64,000 nt of DNA, taken from contig JAZNGZ010000056.1 in NCBI GenBank assembly GCA_045576735.1, forward strand, positions 1 to 64,000, written 5' to 3'. Below are positions 1 to 9,752 of the stretch, piece by piece. The notes below the pieces were generated by a model. That model worked only from the letters and a program-made list of their open reading frames with translations, searched no databases and had not been told where the DNA came from. The DNA is from RGIG4079 sp045576735. Its GTDB lineage: Bacteria; Bacteroidota; Bacteroidia; Bacteroidales; Muribaculaceae. Position 1 is the stretch's first letter; every line of letters starts with the position of its first letter. A program made the position numbers and the translations under genes.

Positions 1-99
1 TATCCCGGTGCGTTCTACTTCTTGTACCACTGCCAATTTAAAAGGCATTGAATAATCTCGTTGGGTTCGCTTAACATACTTGTGTTTAGTCTCTTCCAT
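1..99 (-). CDS. IS3-type transposase OrfA, N-terminal part
   Basis: The 33 codons from an ATG at 97-99 run off the left edge without a stop. The protein begins MEETKHKYVKRTQRDY and continues SMPFKLAVVQEVERTG. This matches the start of Bacteroidetes IS3-family OrfA proteins, in which a basic lead is followed by a helix-turn-helix that binds the element's ends. The ATG follows a purine-rich stretch, so this is probably the true start. The rest of the element lies outside the window, so it cannot be told whether the copy is intact. Confidence 0.6.
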   Translation of the reverse strand, partial: MEETKHKYVKRTQRDYSMPFKLAVVQEVERTGI

Positions 100-143
100 T
101 TCTTGTTGCTTTTTTGTGTAACGCTATTTCAGGACTAGACAGA

Positions 144-199
144 ATTATAATATAAGAGGGTGAGTCGAAATTTTGGCTCACCCTCTGTTATATTATAAT
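144..199. terminator. Long AT-flanked hairpin between the IS and the PHP gene
   Basis: Arms beginning ATTATAATATAA pair across a loop, with inner arms GAGGGTGAG and CTCACCCTC and one bulge. The A/T outer arms would give U-runs in either direction, so it can act as a bidirectional terminator. It might instead belong to the insertion sequence end; the sequence alone does not decide. Confidence 0.6.
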
Positions 200-284
200 A
201 GAATCTTGAGTGATTATCCCTTTTTGTACTCCTTTTAATTGCTTTGCTATCAGATGGAAAGCTGATAACTCGCTTGTCAGGCTC

Positions 285-1106
285 TTAACTCGCTTTTTGT
301 TGAATTTCTTTTAGATAGGATATTGCTTCACTCCTATTTGCGTTGATGAGGTGGGGGTAGTGGGCGTCGGAGTTGATGATGATAGGCACTTGGGCGTTGA
401 TGAGGCGTTTCCAGTAGCGGGAGTGAGGGAAGAAACGGTTGTGCTTATCCCATGCTTTGGTGTTGATTTCTATTGTGAGTTTTTTTGCGATTATAGCGTT
501 GATTAGTTCGGTGACGAGTTGTTGAAACCACGGTTCATCTTCGATGCCGGGGCAATAGTGCGATGCGTTGTTGCCTATCTTGTCGAAGTGGCCAATGAGG
601 TCGAATCCTCCGGCATTGACCATCTCGATTGATTGAGCATAGAATGTTTCAACAACATAACGAATGTCGCCGGCGAAGTATCGACTCATTTTGCGGTCGA
701 AATTTTCGTGGCTTCCATCAATGTCAATCATCTCGCCTTTTTGTGAAGGAATGAAATGCACCGAACCTATGCGATAGTCGAGTGGTAGGGATTGGAAATA
801 TTCGTGCGAGGGACCCCAATCTTTGCCAAGGTAGTCAATTTCCATTGAGGCATAGAAAATCGTTTTGTCGCCATATTCATCTTTGATGCGGTTGACCTCT
901 TCAAGATAAACCGGCACATCAACTTTGAGCATATTGCACGACGACTCAATGGGAATGGGAGAGTGGGGAGAGAATCCGTAATGGGAGAATCCTTGCGCCA
1001 CAACCTCGCGTGCAAACATCTCCATTGATGCTCGTCCATCGCAAAATTGAGTGTGCGAGTGGAAATTATAAAGCTCGCTATAGGCTATTGTAGCAAGGAA
1101 ATCCAT
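285..1106 (-). CDS. PHP-domain phosphoesterase, histidinol-phosphatase type
   Basis: This 273-residue protein has the PHP-fold metal-binding pattern of HisJ/HisK-type histidinol phosphatases. These cytosolic enzymes remove phosphate from histidinol phosphate in histidine synthesis. Visible motifs are FHSHTQFCDGRA near residue 15, SPHSPIP near 46, SMEIDYL near 87, GSVHF near 114, LIGHFDK near 170 and NSDAHYP near 245, which together supply the His/Asp/Glu ligands. Length fits the family. The ATG overlaps the cstA stop by one base (TAATG), so the two are probably translationally coupled. No other his gene is nearby, so the substrate could be another phosphoester. Confidence 0.8.
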   Translation of the reverse strand: MDFLATIAYSELYNFHSHTQFCDGRASMEMFAREVVAQGFSHYGFSPHSPIPIESSCNMLKVDVPVYLEEVNRIKDEYGDKTIFYASMEIDYLGKDWGPSHEYFQSLPLDYRIGSVHFIPSQKGEMIDIDGSHENFDRKMSRYFAGDIRYVVETFYAQSIEMVNAGGFDLIGHFDKIGNNASHYCPGIEDEPWFQQLVTELINAIIAKKLTIEINTKAWDKHNRFFPHSRYWKRLINAQVPIIINSDAHYPHLINANRSEAISYLKEIQQKAS

Positions 1107-2557
1107 TAATATTCAAATTCGCGAGAGAGTTTGCCGTTATTGATGCGCTTCATATAGAAGCAGAATAGACCAAGGAATATTATTGCCATTGCCACACCTG
1201 CACCCACTGCAATGGGATAACTCAAACCGAACCCTTCGGGAGTTGGCGCATATAGAATATACGACACACTCACGGCTGTCATAAACATGGCAGGAATGAG
1301 GGTGATGAGATATAATTTCTTGTGTCGGGCAAGGTAAACAGTAATAGCCCAAAGTGTAAAGACAGCAAGAGTTTGGTTACACCATGCAAAATAACGCCAT
1401 AAAATAGAGAAATCAATCATCATAATGCCAAAAGCGGCGGCAAAGATGGGCACTGAAATTATAAGTCGTTTGGCAACGCTTGATTGGTCATAATGAAGGA
1501 AGTCGGCAGCGATTAGTCGAGCACTACGCAATGCGGTATCGCCCGAAGTGATAGGCGCAGCAACAACTCCGAGGAGAGCCAAGATGCCACCAAATGTTCC
1601 GAGCCAAGATATTGAAATGTCATTTACGAGAGCTCCGGCACTATTGTTATGCTCAGCCATATATGTAGCTAATTGGTCATAACCACCTGTAAATGCAATT
1701 GCAGCTGCAGCCCAAATTAAGGCAACAATACCTTCGGCAACCATAGCTCCATAGAAGACGGGACGTGCAAGTTTCTCGTTTTTAAGGCAACGAGCCATCA
1801 ATGGAGATTGAGTGGCATGGAAGCCCGATATAGCACCACAAGCAATCGAAACAAACATCATTGGGAAGATAGGCAATTCCTTGGGGTGTTGACTTTGTAG
1901 ACCTTGTGTAAAATCAAGATTTAAAGTTGCATCTCCAATGATGAGAACACCTAAAATACCTACCGCCATGAACAAAAGCGCGAAGCCAAATACCGGATAT
2001 AGGTTTCCGATAAGTTTGTCGATAGGCAATACCGTGGCAAGCATGTAATATATAAATATAACAATAACCCAAAATACACGATCGAGCGATTCGGGTGTCA
2101 TGCCGGCAATGATGTCGGCCGGTTGACTCACGAAAACAGCTCCCACTAATATCATTAACACGAGCGAGAACACTCGCATCACTTGTTTAATTCCGGAGCC
2201 CAATTCGTTGCCCACAATTTCGGGCAACGACATTCCACGGGCACGGATAGATATTGCACCTGAAATGAAATCATGAACCGCTCCGGCAAAGATTGTCCCG
2301 ACAACAATCCAAATGAATGCAGCCGGGCCAAACATAACACCCATAATGGCACCAAAGATAGGCCCCAATCCGGCAATGTTGAGAAACTGAATTAGAAACA
2401 CTTTCCATGTGGGCAGTGGCATATAGTCAACATTGTCGCGCATAGTGTAGGCGGGCGTTTTGCGTTTGGGGTCAATGCCGAATATTTTTTCGACAAAGAG
2501 ACCATAAATAAAATACCCACCAATCAATACTGCAAGAGCGATTAAAAAAGAAGTCAT
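1106..2557 (-). CDS. cstA: Carbon starvation protein CstA, peptide/pyruvate transporter family
   Basis: This 483-residue, highly hydrophobic protein has more than ten predicted membrane segments. It carries CstA signatures such as GPIFGAIMGVMFGP and VHDFISG in the first third and SGFHATQSPLMARCL in the middle. CstA proteins import small nutrients such as peptides or pyruvate when carbon is scarce. The protein is shorter than the roughly 700-residue E. coli form, as in many anaerobes. It lies 22 bases downstream of floA and overlaps the PHP gene by one base, so it is an operon member. The substrate cannot be read from sequence. Confidence 0.88.
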   Translation of the reverse strand: MTSFLIALAVLIGGYFIYGLFVEKIFGIDPKRKTPAYTMRDNVDYMPLPTWKVFLIQFLNIAGLGPIFGAIMGVMFGPAAFIWIVVGTIFAGAVHDFISGAISIRARGMSLPEIVGNELGSGIKQVMRVFSLVLMILVGAVFVSQPADIIAGMTPESLDRVFWVIVIFIYYMLATVLPIDKLIGNLYPVFGFALLFMAVGILGVLIIGDATLNLDFTQGLQSQHPKELPIFPMMFVSIACGAISGFHATQSPLMARCLKNEKLARPVFYGAMVAEGIVALIWAAAAIAFTGGYDQLATYMAEHNNSAGALVNDISISWLGTFGGILALLGVVAAPITSGDTALRSARLIAADFLHYDQSSVAKRLIISVPIFAAAFGIMMIDFSILWRYFAWCNQTLAVFTLWAITVYLARHKKLYLITLIPAMFMTAVSVSYILYAPTPEGFGLSYPIAVGAGVAMAIIFLGLFCFYMKRINNGKLSREFEY

Positions 2558-2579
2558 TTCAGAGAAAATTTAGGTCAGA

Positions 2580-3593
2580 TTATTTACTTTCTTTAGGGGT
2601 TATTGAAGCACCGGCAACAGGACGACCGATTGACTCACGCATATTGGTGTCGGCTTCCATATTCTTCATACGGTAGTAGTCCATAATGCCAAGGTTGCCA
2701 TTGATGAACGCTTCGGCCATAGCGCGGGGCAATTCGGCTTCGGCTTCGATAACGCGAGCACGAGCTTCTTGAGCTTTAGCAATCATTTCTTGTTCGAGAG
2801 CGATAGCCATTGCACGACGTTCTTCGGCCTTAGCTTGAGCGATATTCTTATCGGCTTGAGCTTGGTCGATTTGAAGAGTTGCACCGATGTTTTTACCTAT
2901 ATCGATGTCGGCGATATCGATTGACAAGATTTCAAACGCAGTGCCTGAGTCGAGACCTTTGCTCAATACCACTTTAGAGATTGAGTCGGGGTTTTCGAGC
3001 ACTTCTTTGTGGCTTTCAGAAGAACCGATTGACGATACGATACCTTCACCTACGCGAGCAAGGACAGTGTCTTCGCCGGCACCACCCACGAGTTGACGAA
3101 TGTTGGCGCGAACAGTAACACGAGCTTTAGTGATGAGCTGGATACCATCTTTTGCAACAGCAGTAACGGGAGGAGTGTCGATAACTTTGGGGTTAACCGA
3201 CATTTGTACGGCTTGGAACACATCGCGACCGGCAAGGTCGATAGCAGTAGCCATCTTAAAGCCTAATTCGATATTAGCTTTAGAAGCCGATACGAGCGCA
3301 TGAACCACCATTTCCACATTACCTCCGGCAAGGAAGTGTGCTTCAAGGTCATCGCGTGTCACATCTTCCAACCCGGCTTTGTGAGCCTCGATCATGGCGC
3401 GGACAATCACGTTGGCAGGCACTTGACGAATTCTCATCAAGAATAATTGTATTAAAGAGATGCGAACACCACTTACACGTGCCGAAATCCATAAGAAGAA
3501 AGGCACATAATGAAAGAATATGCAAATGAGGATAAAACCTACAATGCCAATAATGCTAATTGTTAGAGCATTAAATTCAATAAATCCATCCAT
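2580..3593 (-). CDS. floA: Flotillin-like protein FloA
   Basis: The protein has 337 residues, with an N-terminal membrane hairpin (about residues 10-40) followed by an SPFH domain. A coiled region rich in Ala, Glu and Gln (about 230-300) follows, including AQAKAEERRAMAIALEQEM. Length and layout match bacterial FloA, which scaffolds membrane microdomains. The C-terminal tail has SIGRPVAGAS. It sits between the TPR/propeller gene (32-base gap upstream) and cstA, suggesting co-transcription. Assignment rests on overall pattern and is strong. Confidence 0.9.
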   Translation of the reverse strand: MDGFIEFNALTISIIGIVGFILICIFFHYVPFFLWISARVSGVRISLIQLFLMRIRQVPANVIVRAMIEAHKAGLEDVTRDDLEAHFLAGGNVEMVVHALVSASKANIELGFKMATAIDLAGRDVFQAVQMSVNPKVIDTPPVTAVAKDGIQLITKARVTVRANIRQLVGGAGEDTVLARVGEGIVSSIGSSESHKEVLENPDSISKVVLSKGLDSGTAFEILSIDIADIDIGKNIGATLQIDQAQADKNIAQAKAEERRAMAIALEQEMIAKAQEARARVIEAEAELPRAMAEAFINGNLGIMDYYRMKNMEADTNMRESIGRPVAGASITPKESK

Positions 3594-3625
3594 AAATAAT
3601 AATTAATTTGAGTTAGTTATAATTG

Positions 3626-5023
3626 TTATTTTATTTCTAAACTTATCGCAATATTGCGTAAACGCACCAATTGGGCTTTTTCGTTGAGAATTTGTTTCTC
3701 AAGCAAAAGAATTCTGTCGTTCACGCTTTTGTCTCCGGTGGAGTATTTTTTTCGCAATTCGTTAAGTTCGCTTTGTTTTTGCTCAATCTCTGCTACAGCA
3801 TTAAGATATTCGTTCATCGCTATAGCAGCTTCAGAATTTTTAAAGTCATTGATTGAAGTGTAAATTTTACCATTGGGTAATGATAGGGTGAACTCATATT
3901 GCTCTAGAGCAACCGAACCGGTGGTAAGATCGTCAAATTGGGCTAAAATGTTGCTGTAATTGTTGTTGGCAATCCATGTATCTTTGATAGAATTGATTTT
4001 AGCCAAATTTACAAGATTTTTCGTGTCGGTAGGGTAGTTGATGCGAGTAGCGTTGGGAATGTACATATATATGGTTACTTTTCCGTTTATATGGTTGCGA
4101 TCACTCGCCCACCAGCCAATGCCAGTAATCTCGTCAATGACAAGCATATAGTCGTTGAACGGCGAGTTGTAAGGCATACCCATGTTTTGAGGATTGAGAA
4201 ATCCGTCTTCATCTTTTCGTGTAATATATAGGTCATATCCGCCGATTGAGTTTGCACCATCATTGGCAAAATACATTGTGTACCCATCGGGCATAATGAA
4301 CGGATAATTGGCATTACCTCCATCATTTAGCACATCACTTAATTTATGTGGGTGCTCCCAAGTGCCATCGGAAAGCATGGATGAGGATACGAGATTAGAA
4401 ATGCCTAAAGAGTCGGTCATTGCCCATATCATTTGTGTTTGGCTTTCGGGCTGAAATACTACCGTAGGGGTTGTCGCCGAAAAATTATTGGGCAATATCG
4501 ATGTGGCATTTAGAGTACCTATGTCTTTAGATAGCCTATAAAATTTAAAGAATGTAGCTGAGTCAACGTTGATACTATCGATGATTTGAATATTCTCAAC
4601 TCTTCCAAGCATATTTTTTGCGTTCATGATTTGCGAAGATAATGTTGCAATGTCGGAAGAAATGGAGTCGTTGTTTTTTTGTAACGCATTTTTATATGTA
4701 GACAAATAATTGCCGGCGTTATCAAAATCATATTCGTTCAGGGCAATAATTGACAGATATTTAGCCGCGTCGGCTTTGCCATTGTCGTTAGCTGCCGACA
4801 ACAATTGTTTCGCGTTAGAGATGCTATCGAGTTTAAAATATGACACTCCGGTTAAGAAGTTGAGATTAGCATCTTTGGGCGATTCTTTTAGCAATTCTTT
4901 AAAAATGGGTAGAGCTTCGCGAAACTTTCCTTCGTTATATAGCGTTTGAGCCGAGTCAATAGGAGTTGCACTAGCCAAGATTGCAGTTATTAATGAAATT
5001 ATAGTAGTATATATTTTTTTCAT
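3626..5023 (-). CDS. Secreted TPR and PD40 beta-propeller-like protein
   Basis: This 465-residue protein has an N-terminal signal peptide (MKKIYTTIISLITAILASA). TPR-type helices follow (about residues 25-110, with LYNEGKFREALPIFKELL). The middle has PD40-like strand repeats (YPFIMPDGYTMYFANDG and GGYDLYITRK), typical of OmpA/TolB-linked envelope proteins in Bacteroidetes. The last 70 residues form a coiled coil. No OmpA peptidoglycan-binding domain is present at the end. It is first in the apparent operon with floA and cstA. A role in the envelope is inferred; no enzymatic motif is visible. Confidence 0.7.
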   Translation of the reverse strand: MKKIYTTIISLITAILASATPIDSAQTLYNEGKFREALPIFKELLKESPKDANLNFLTGVSYFKLDSISNAKQLLSAANDNGKADAAKYLSIIALNEYDFDNAGNYLSTYKNALQKNNDSISSDIATLSSQIMNAKNMLGRVENIQIIDSINVDSATFFKFYRLSKDIGTLNATSILPNNFSATTPTVVFQPESQTQMIWAMTDSLGISNLVSSSMLSDGTWEHPHKLSDVLNDGGNANYPFIMPDGYTMYFANDGANSIGGYDLYITRKDEDGFLNPQNMGMPYNSPFNDYMLVIDEITGIGWWASDRNHINGKVTIYMYIPNATRINYPTDTKNLVNLAKINSIKDTWIANNNYSNILAQFDDLTTGSVALEQYEFTLSLPNGKIYTSINDFKNSEAAIAMNEYLNAVAEIEQKQSELNELRKKYSTGDKSVNDRILLLEKQILNEKAQLVRLRNIAISLEIK

Positions 5024-5143
5024 AAAATCATCAACTAATTATATCTTTCAAAATTACAAATATTTTATTTTACAACCAAAGAAAAATGTAAAAACGTAAA
5101 ATGAAACGACATAAATTTAAATATAAAGGTCTTTATTTGCATT

Positions 5144-5616
5144 ATGAATAAAAAAGGCATAAAAAATATATATAGAAATAAGTATTTAGGTGCAATAATT
5201 TGTACACTTCTATGTGTGGCTTTTCATCTCGAATAGATAGCTCATTGCATTGGCGGTCGATAAAGTCGTATATATTGTATATGTGTGGATATAATTTACC
5301 ATCATTAATCTTTATATTGCTGGTGATTTATGCTTTAATACGAGGTTATTACCGAAAAATGCTTGAACATAATATCCCAATTTATTTTGTGGCTGCAATA
5401 GTGGGGTGTGGCATATTTATGATAAGTCCGGTTATAAGAGCATCTTGGTTCTCCACACTTTTTTCAATAATTGGCTTTGTGGTGTTGCTAAAAGATGTTT
5501 TTGCGGTAAGGGTTAAATATAAAAATACATTGACTATAGCAATGTATTCTATTGTTTTTTGCCATTTAGGCGCAAGTTGTTACTATTCGAAAATCATATA
5601 TTCAGAGTGGGAATGA
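5144..5616 (+). pseudogene. Broken small membrane-protein gene
   Basis: An ATG at 5144 opens MNKKGIKNIYRNKYLGAIIC but meets a TAG after 30 codons (HLE stop). The neighbouring frame takes over just upstream of this and runs to 5616, with four hydrophobic segments (NLPSLIFILLVIYALI, IPIYFVAAIVGCGIFMI and others). The second frame has only a TTG near its start. The simplest reading is a frameshifted gene for a polytopic membrane protein, perhaps related to the similar broken gene converging on it. The family was not recognised. Confidence 0.5.
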
Positions 5617-6468
5617 CGAAATTTGATTGGAGCCAAATAGGGTTGAGGTTCATTACATTATCAATCCCATAAAACAAAAGTGGAAGATGAGTTGCAACAA
5701 ATGATAAAAATAATGTTACTCCCCATGTTAAAACATTAGAAATATTATTATTCTTAATCGCATATATGCCAAATGCAATGATAGGAATAGCAAAAATGCT
5801 TCGTGTAGATAAAACTATGCCTCCTATAATCGCTGATATGATTGACGATTTAGTAGAGAATGAATTGAAATTCATTAGGTGCCTATACCACAAAATAAAA
5901 ATAAGGGCATTGAAGATAATTGTGCTTCTACAAACGATTTCCCAATAACACGCAGGAGAGGTGATAATTAATAAAAATAAAAGTGATGTATTATCTTTAT
6001 TTGTGCGATAAGTGTAATATACCCATCCCACAAGAGATAAGATAGGAATAAGGGCATATTGTTTTATTAAATAAAAAGGATAGCACAATATAAAATATAT
6101 AGGCATCGGCCCGGGGTGATTACCGTTGAATGAGCCTCTTGGATTATATGGATATTCGCCTTCACTTGTCGCATTCCAAAATAATTGAATCATTTCAACT
6201 CTATCAACTCTAATGGTTTCTAAAGGAATTAGATGTAACAAAACGATACAACCACTAATCCAAAGTGTACCTAATGAGAAAATCCATTTGAGCGACAATG
6301 ATTTTTTGTGCTATATATTATTATACCACAAGATATAAGAATGTAAATTAATGTCGCAACAATGGCTAAACTATATGATACTCTAATAGCATACCTTATA
6401 CAAAATGCTACATTGATGAAGATAAATATTAGTAATGATATGTTTCGAGTATTAAATAGTTTGAGCAT
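5594..6468 (-). pseudogene. Frameshifted polytopic membrane protein, glycosyltransferase-like
   Basis: Two overlapping minus-strand frames appear to be one gene. The first (6468 to about 6271) gives MLKLFNTRNISLLIFIFINV with two membrane segments. The second (about 6298 to 5594) continues with at least six more, including PGPMPIYFILCYPFYLIK. The switch falls by a run of six A on the coding strand near 6300. The general look resembles membrane glycosyltransferases of the surface-polysaccharide type, but no catalytic motif is certain. A sequencing error would also explain the shift. Its 3' end overlaps the converging broken gene. Confidence 0.5.
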
Positions 6469-6488
6469 ATGCTACGCAAATATCTTGT

Positions 6489-7904
6489 TTATTGAGGAGT
6501 TAGCCCCATTTCTTCGGCACATTTAAGCATATAATTATAGGCCGCTTCGCGTTCGTTGGGGATTATTCCGTCGAGAATGGCGTCTTTGATTTTAGCTTTT
6601 AAAATACCAACTTCGCGAGAGGGAGTGAGATTGAATGCTTTTATTATTTCATCTCCGCTTACCGGGGGTTGGAAATTACGAATGCGGTCACGTTCTTCCA
6701 ACTCAGTCATTTTATTGCGAACAAGAACATAGTTTTCGAGAAAACGTTTCACTTTTGCTTCTTGCTTTGATGTGATGTCGGCTTCACATAGGGTCATTAG
6801 GTCGTCAATGTCATCGCCTGCATCAAAGAGTAGGCGACGAACGGCCGAGTCGGTCACGATGTCCTCAACGAGTGCGATGGGGCGCATGTGTAATTCCACC
6901 ATCTTTTGCACATATTTCATCTTTTCGTTGAGAGGTAGTTTGAGGTTGCGGAAGATGTTTGGAATCATTTTTGCCCCCACGAAATCGTGGTTGTGGAATG
7001 TCCATCCAATTTTGTCGTCCCATGCTTTTGCTCGTGGTTTTCCTATGTCGTGTAACAAGGCAGCCCAACGCAACCACACATTGTCGCTTTTTGATGATAC
7101 ATTGTCGAGCACCTCCATTGTGTGATAGAAGTTATCTTTATGCCCACGACCATTTTTCACTTCTATACCAGCCATTGCGGCAAATTGTGGGAAGATGAGT
7201 TTGAGCAATCCCGATTTTAAAAGGAGTTCCCACCCGATTGAAGGACGTGGCGACTTCATGATTTTCATCAACTCATCGGCAACACGCTCTTTAGATATGA
7301 TTTTGATTCGTTCAGCATTGTCCGAGATAGCCTTGAAAGTCTCGGGATATATGGTGAAGTTGAGTTGAGTGGCAAATCTCACAGCTCGCATCATGCGAAG
7401 TGGGTCATCGCTAAATGTTATGTTGGGGTCGAGAGGCGTGCGAATGAGCTTTCGCTCCAAGTCTCCTACTCCGTCATAGAAGTCGATTAATTCGCCAAAA
7501 CGTGATTTGTTTACACATATAGCCATTGCATTGATAGTGAAGTCGCGACGAGATATGTCGTCTTCGAGTGTTCCGTCTTCAACAATAGGTTTGCGAGAGT
7601 TACGTTGGTATGATTCGCGGCGAGCTCCCACAAATTCTAATTCAAAATTGCCACTCTTTACTTGTGCAGTGCCAAAGTTTTGATACACGGCTAAACTAGC
7701 ATTCTTGCCAAGTGCTTTGGCTGTGCCTTGAGCTAACTCGATGCCACTTCCTATGGTGACGAAGTCGAGGTCTTTTGATGGACGGTTTAGAAATAGGTCG
7801 CGAACAAATCCACCTACGGCATAACATTCGCGTGACAAGCTATCAGCTACGTCGCCTACAAGATGAAATATTGGCTTGTCAATTTTTTCAGCTAGAGATT
7901 TCAT
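6489..7904 (-). CDS. cca: CCA tRNA nucleotidyltransferase with HD domain
   Basis: This 471-residue cytosolic enzyme adds or repairs the 3' CCA of tRNAs. The N-terminal polymerase-beta fold shows GGFVRDLFL and the metal-binding KDLDFV around residues 30-45. Next come RRDFTINAMA (about 120) and DPLRMMRAVRFATQL (about 165). A C-terminal HD domain (ALLHDIGKPRAK, about 285) suggests added phosphatase activity. The ATG at 7904 is chosen because the longer frame from 7952 would overlap the next gene upstream. It is the last gene of the long zapA-rny-ricT-gldH run. Confidence 0.9.
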   Translation of the reverse strand: MKSLAEKIDKPIFHLVGDVADSLSRECYAVGGFVRDLFLNRPSKDLDFVTIGSGIELAQGTAKALGKNASLAVYQNFGTAQVKSGNFELEFVGARRESYQRNSRKPIVEDGTLEDDISRRDFTINAMAICVNKSRFGELIDFYDGVGDLERKLIRTPLDPNITFSDDPLRMMRAVRFATQLNFTIYPETFKAISDNAERIKIISKERVADELMKIMKSPRPSIGWELLLKSGLLKLIFPQFAAMAGIEVKNGRGHKDNFYHTMEVLDNVSSKSDNVWLRWAALLHDIGKPRAKAWDDKIGWTFHNHDFVGAKMIPNIFRNLKLPLNEKMKYVQKMVELHMRPIALVEDIVTDSAVRRLLFDAGDDIDDLMTLCEADITSKQEAKVKRFLENYVLVRNKMTELEERDRIRNFQPPVSGDEIIKAFNLTPSREVGILKAKIKDAILDGIIPNEREAAYNYMLKCAEEMGLTPQ

Positions 7905-7920
7905 GATTGTTAAGTGTGTG

Positions 7921-9102
7921 TTATATGAGGTTAATAATTTCCTCGGGAGCATGTGTTATACATTCCATACCCAAGGAGGTTACGATATAAGTGTTTTCAA
8001 CTCCAACAGCGCCTATTGTCGGGATTACAAATTTGGGCTCGAGGGCAATGACGTTTCCTATAGTCAAAATATCACGGCTCCGAGGAGCAATGACGGGCAA
8101 CTCATTGATTTCGATTCCAACTCCATGCCCTATAAATCCGGCTTTTTGTCGGTGTCCCATGAATAAATGCTCAAGTCCTTCCTCTGTGACAATCTCGATT
8201 GCGCGGTTGTATAAAGCTTTTGCTTCAATGCCGGGTTTGCCCATTTGGGATAGTTCTCGGCATATGCGTTGAGAGCATGCGTGTGCTTTTAATGATAATT
8301 CATCTAAGTTGCCTACGCAAAACACACGAGTCATGTCGGTCATATATCCGGTGTAGTTTCCGTTTACGTCAACCATTATCGCCATGCCTTGTTCTATTTT
8401 AGTGCCGTTGCATCCCACCGGAAGCGATGGGTTTATGCCTCCGCCCCCCATGGCAAAGTCGTAGGGAGAGGGTGTGTCGGCATTCTCGCCACATATTACA
8501 TTCCCCATGTATATTTCCATTGAGTCTCCACTTATGCGAAATTCTCCAAGGCATCCTTCTAATCGAGATATGCGTTCGATTTCTACTTGAAATTCTAAGT
8601 CGGTCATTCCTGGCTTGTAGATATTTGCAATAGCAGCATAGGCTTTGGTGTGCATCTCTCCCGAACGTTTTAATGCATCGATTTCGTAATCGGTTTTTAC
8701 CGAGCGTGCATTTCTCAATATGCTTGACGCATTGGCAATTTTAGCCTCGGGAAAAACGTTTGACAATCGCATGATTGAAGAGTAGGGGGTCACATCAAGT
8801 TCAAGGGCAATTGTAGAGGGTGTCGCTATCCCTTTTTGCAATAAAATTTCAGAGATGTTTTCGGGTTTGTGGATATATATCACATTGTCGCCCGATAGTT
8901 CTACCGGACGGCGAATGAAGTGTATAGTTTTTCCTTCGGCAGTGATGAAGGTATATCCGTTGTATACTCTACCCGAGAGATAGTACTTGTTGGCATTGTC
9001 GCTTATGAGCATAGCTTCAACGCCTTGCTCGGTCATGAGTGATTGTATTTTTTTAATCCTTTTGATTGATTCGTCAACAGGGATTAATAATAAAGGTTCC
9101 AT
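7921..9102 (-). CDS. M24-family aminopeptidase (Xaa-Pro type)
   Basis: This 393-residue protein has an N-terminal creatinase-like domain (about residues 10-140). A C-terminal pita-bread M24 peptidase domain follows. The five metal ligands can be traced: Asp in MVDVNG, Asp in DMTRVF, His in GHGVGIEINELP, Glu in the same segment, and Glu in ALEPKF. M24 enzymes of this layout remove N-terminal residues before proline. There is no signal peptide, so it is cytosolic. It lies 16 bases upstream of cca and 11 downstream of the HAD gene, within the same operon. Confidence 0.85.
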   Translation of the reverse strand: MEPLLLIPVDESIKRIKKIQSLMTEQGVEAMLISDNANKYYLSGRVYNGYTFITAEGKTIHFIRRPVELSGDNVIYIHKPENISEILLQKGIATPSTIALELDVTPYSSIMRLSNVFPEAKIANASSILRNARSVKTDYEIDALKRSGEMHTKAYAAIANIYKPGMTDLEFQVEIERISRLEGCLGEFRISGDSMEIYMGNVICGENADTPSPYDFAMGGGGINPSLPVGCNGTKIEQGMAIMVDVNGNYTGYMTDMTRVFCVGNLDELSLKAHACSQRICRELSQMGKPGIEAKALYNRAIEIVTEEGLEHLFMGHRQKAGFIGHGVGIEINELPVIAPRSRDILTIGNVIALEPKFVIPTIGAVGVENTYIVTSLGMECITHAPEEIINLI

Positions 9103-9113
9103 ATTGTAATTTA

Positions 9114-9752
9114 TTAAATGAATAAATCCTTATATAATAAGTCGAGTAGACGAGGGAATGATTCTATTGTATATTCGGCATCCTCGCATTCTCCAAACCC
9201 ATATTTAGCATATATCATGGGGATTTGGTCGGCATGTGCAGCATTGCAATCACCTTGAGTGTCTCCCACATACGCGGGGCATTGGAGATTGTGACGCTCA
9301 ATGAGAAGCTTAATGTTGTCGGCTTTCGATAATGAGGTTTCTCCATGAGTGAGAGTGTCGCTGAAATAAGGCGTCAACTTGGTGAAAGTTAAGAAATTGT
9401 TTAGTCCGTCGGCACCGCAATTGCTCACCATGAATAGCTTGTAGTGTCTTGAGAGAAATTGAATACCTTCGTAAACACCGGGGTATATGCGACCTCCGAG
9501 CTCGGGCATCATATTGCGCTCATTTTCATCGAGCAGTTTTAAGAACTCTGCTTCATCTACGTCGACTTTGACTACTGTTCGAAAGATTTCATTGATGGGC
9601 ATTCCCATGCAGTTGAGAAGTTCTTCGCGTCCTACTGTTTGACTCTTTCCCATTTGCTTGAATGTAACATCCCAAATGCGACAATAAGAGTCGACAGCGT
9701 CCCACAAAGTGCCATCCATATCAAATATTATGCTGTCAAATTTGGGGCTCAT
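9114..9752 (-). CDS. HAD-family phosphatase, phosphoglycolate-phosphatase type
   Basis: This 212-residue protein has the HAD motif I DMDGTLWDA near its start, motif II MVSNCG near 110, and YVGDTQGDCNAA for motif IV near 165. A helical cap lies between motifs I and II. Such enzymes dephosphorylate small metabolites in the cytosol; the substrate cannot be assigned. The start overlaps the gldH stop as ATGA. Confidence 0.82.
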   Translation of the reverse strand: MSPKFDSIIFDMDGTLWDAVDSYCRIWDVTFKQMGKSQTVGREELLNCMGMPINEIFRTVVKVDVDEAEFLKLLDENERNMMPELGGRIYPGVYEGIQFLSRHYKLFMVSNCGADGLNNFLTFTKLTPYFSDTLTHGETSLSKADNIKLLIERHNLQCPAYVGDTQGDCNAAHADQIPMIYAKYGFGECEDAEYTIESFPRLLDLLYKDLFI

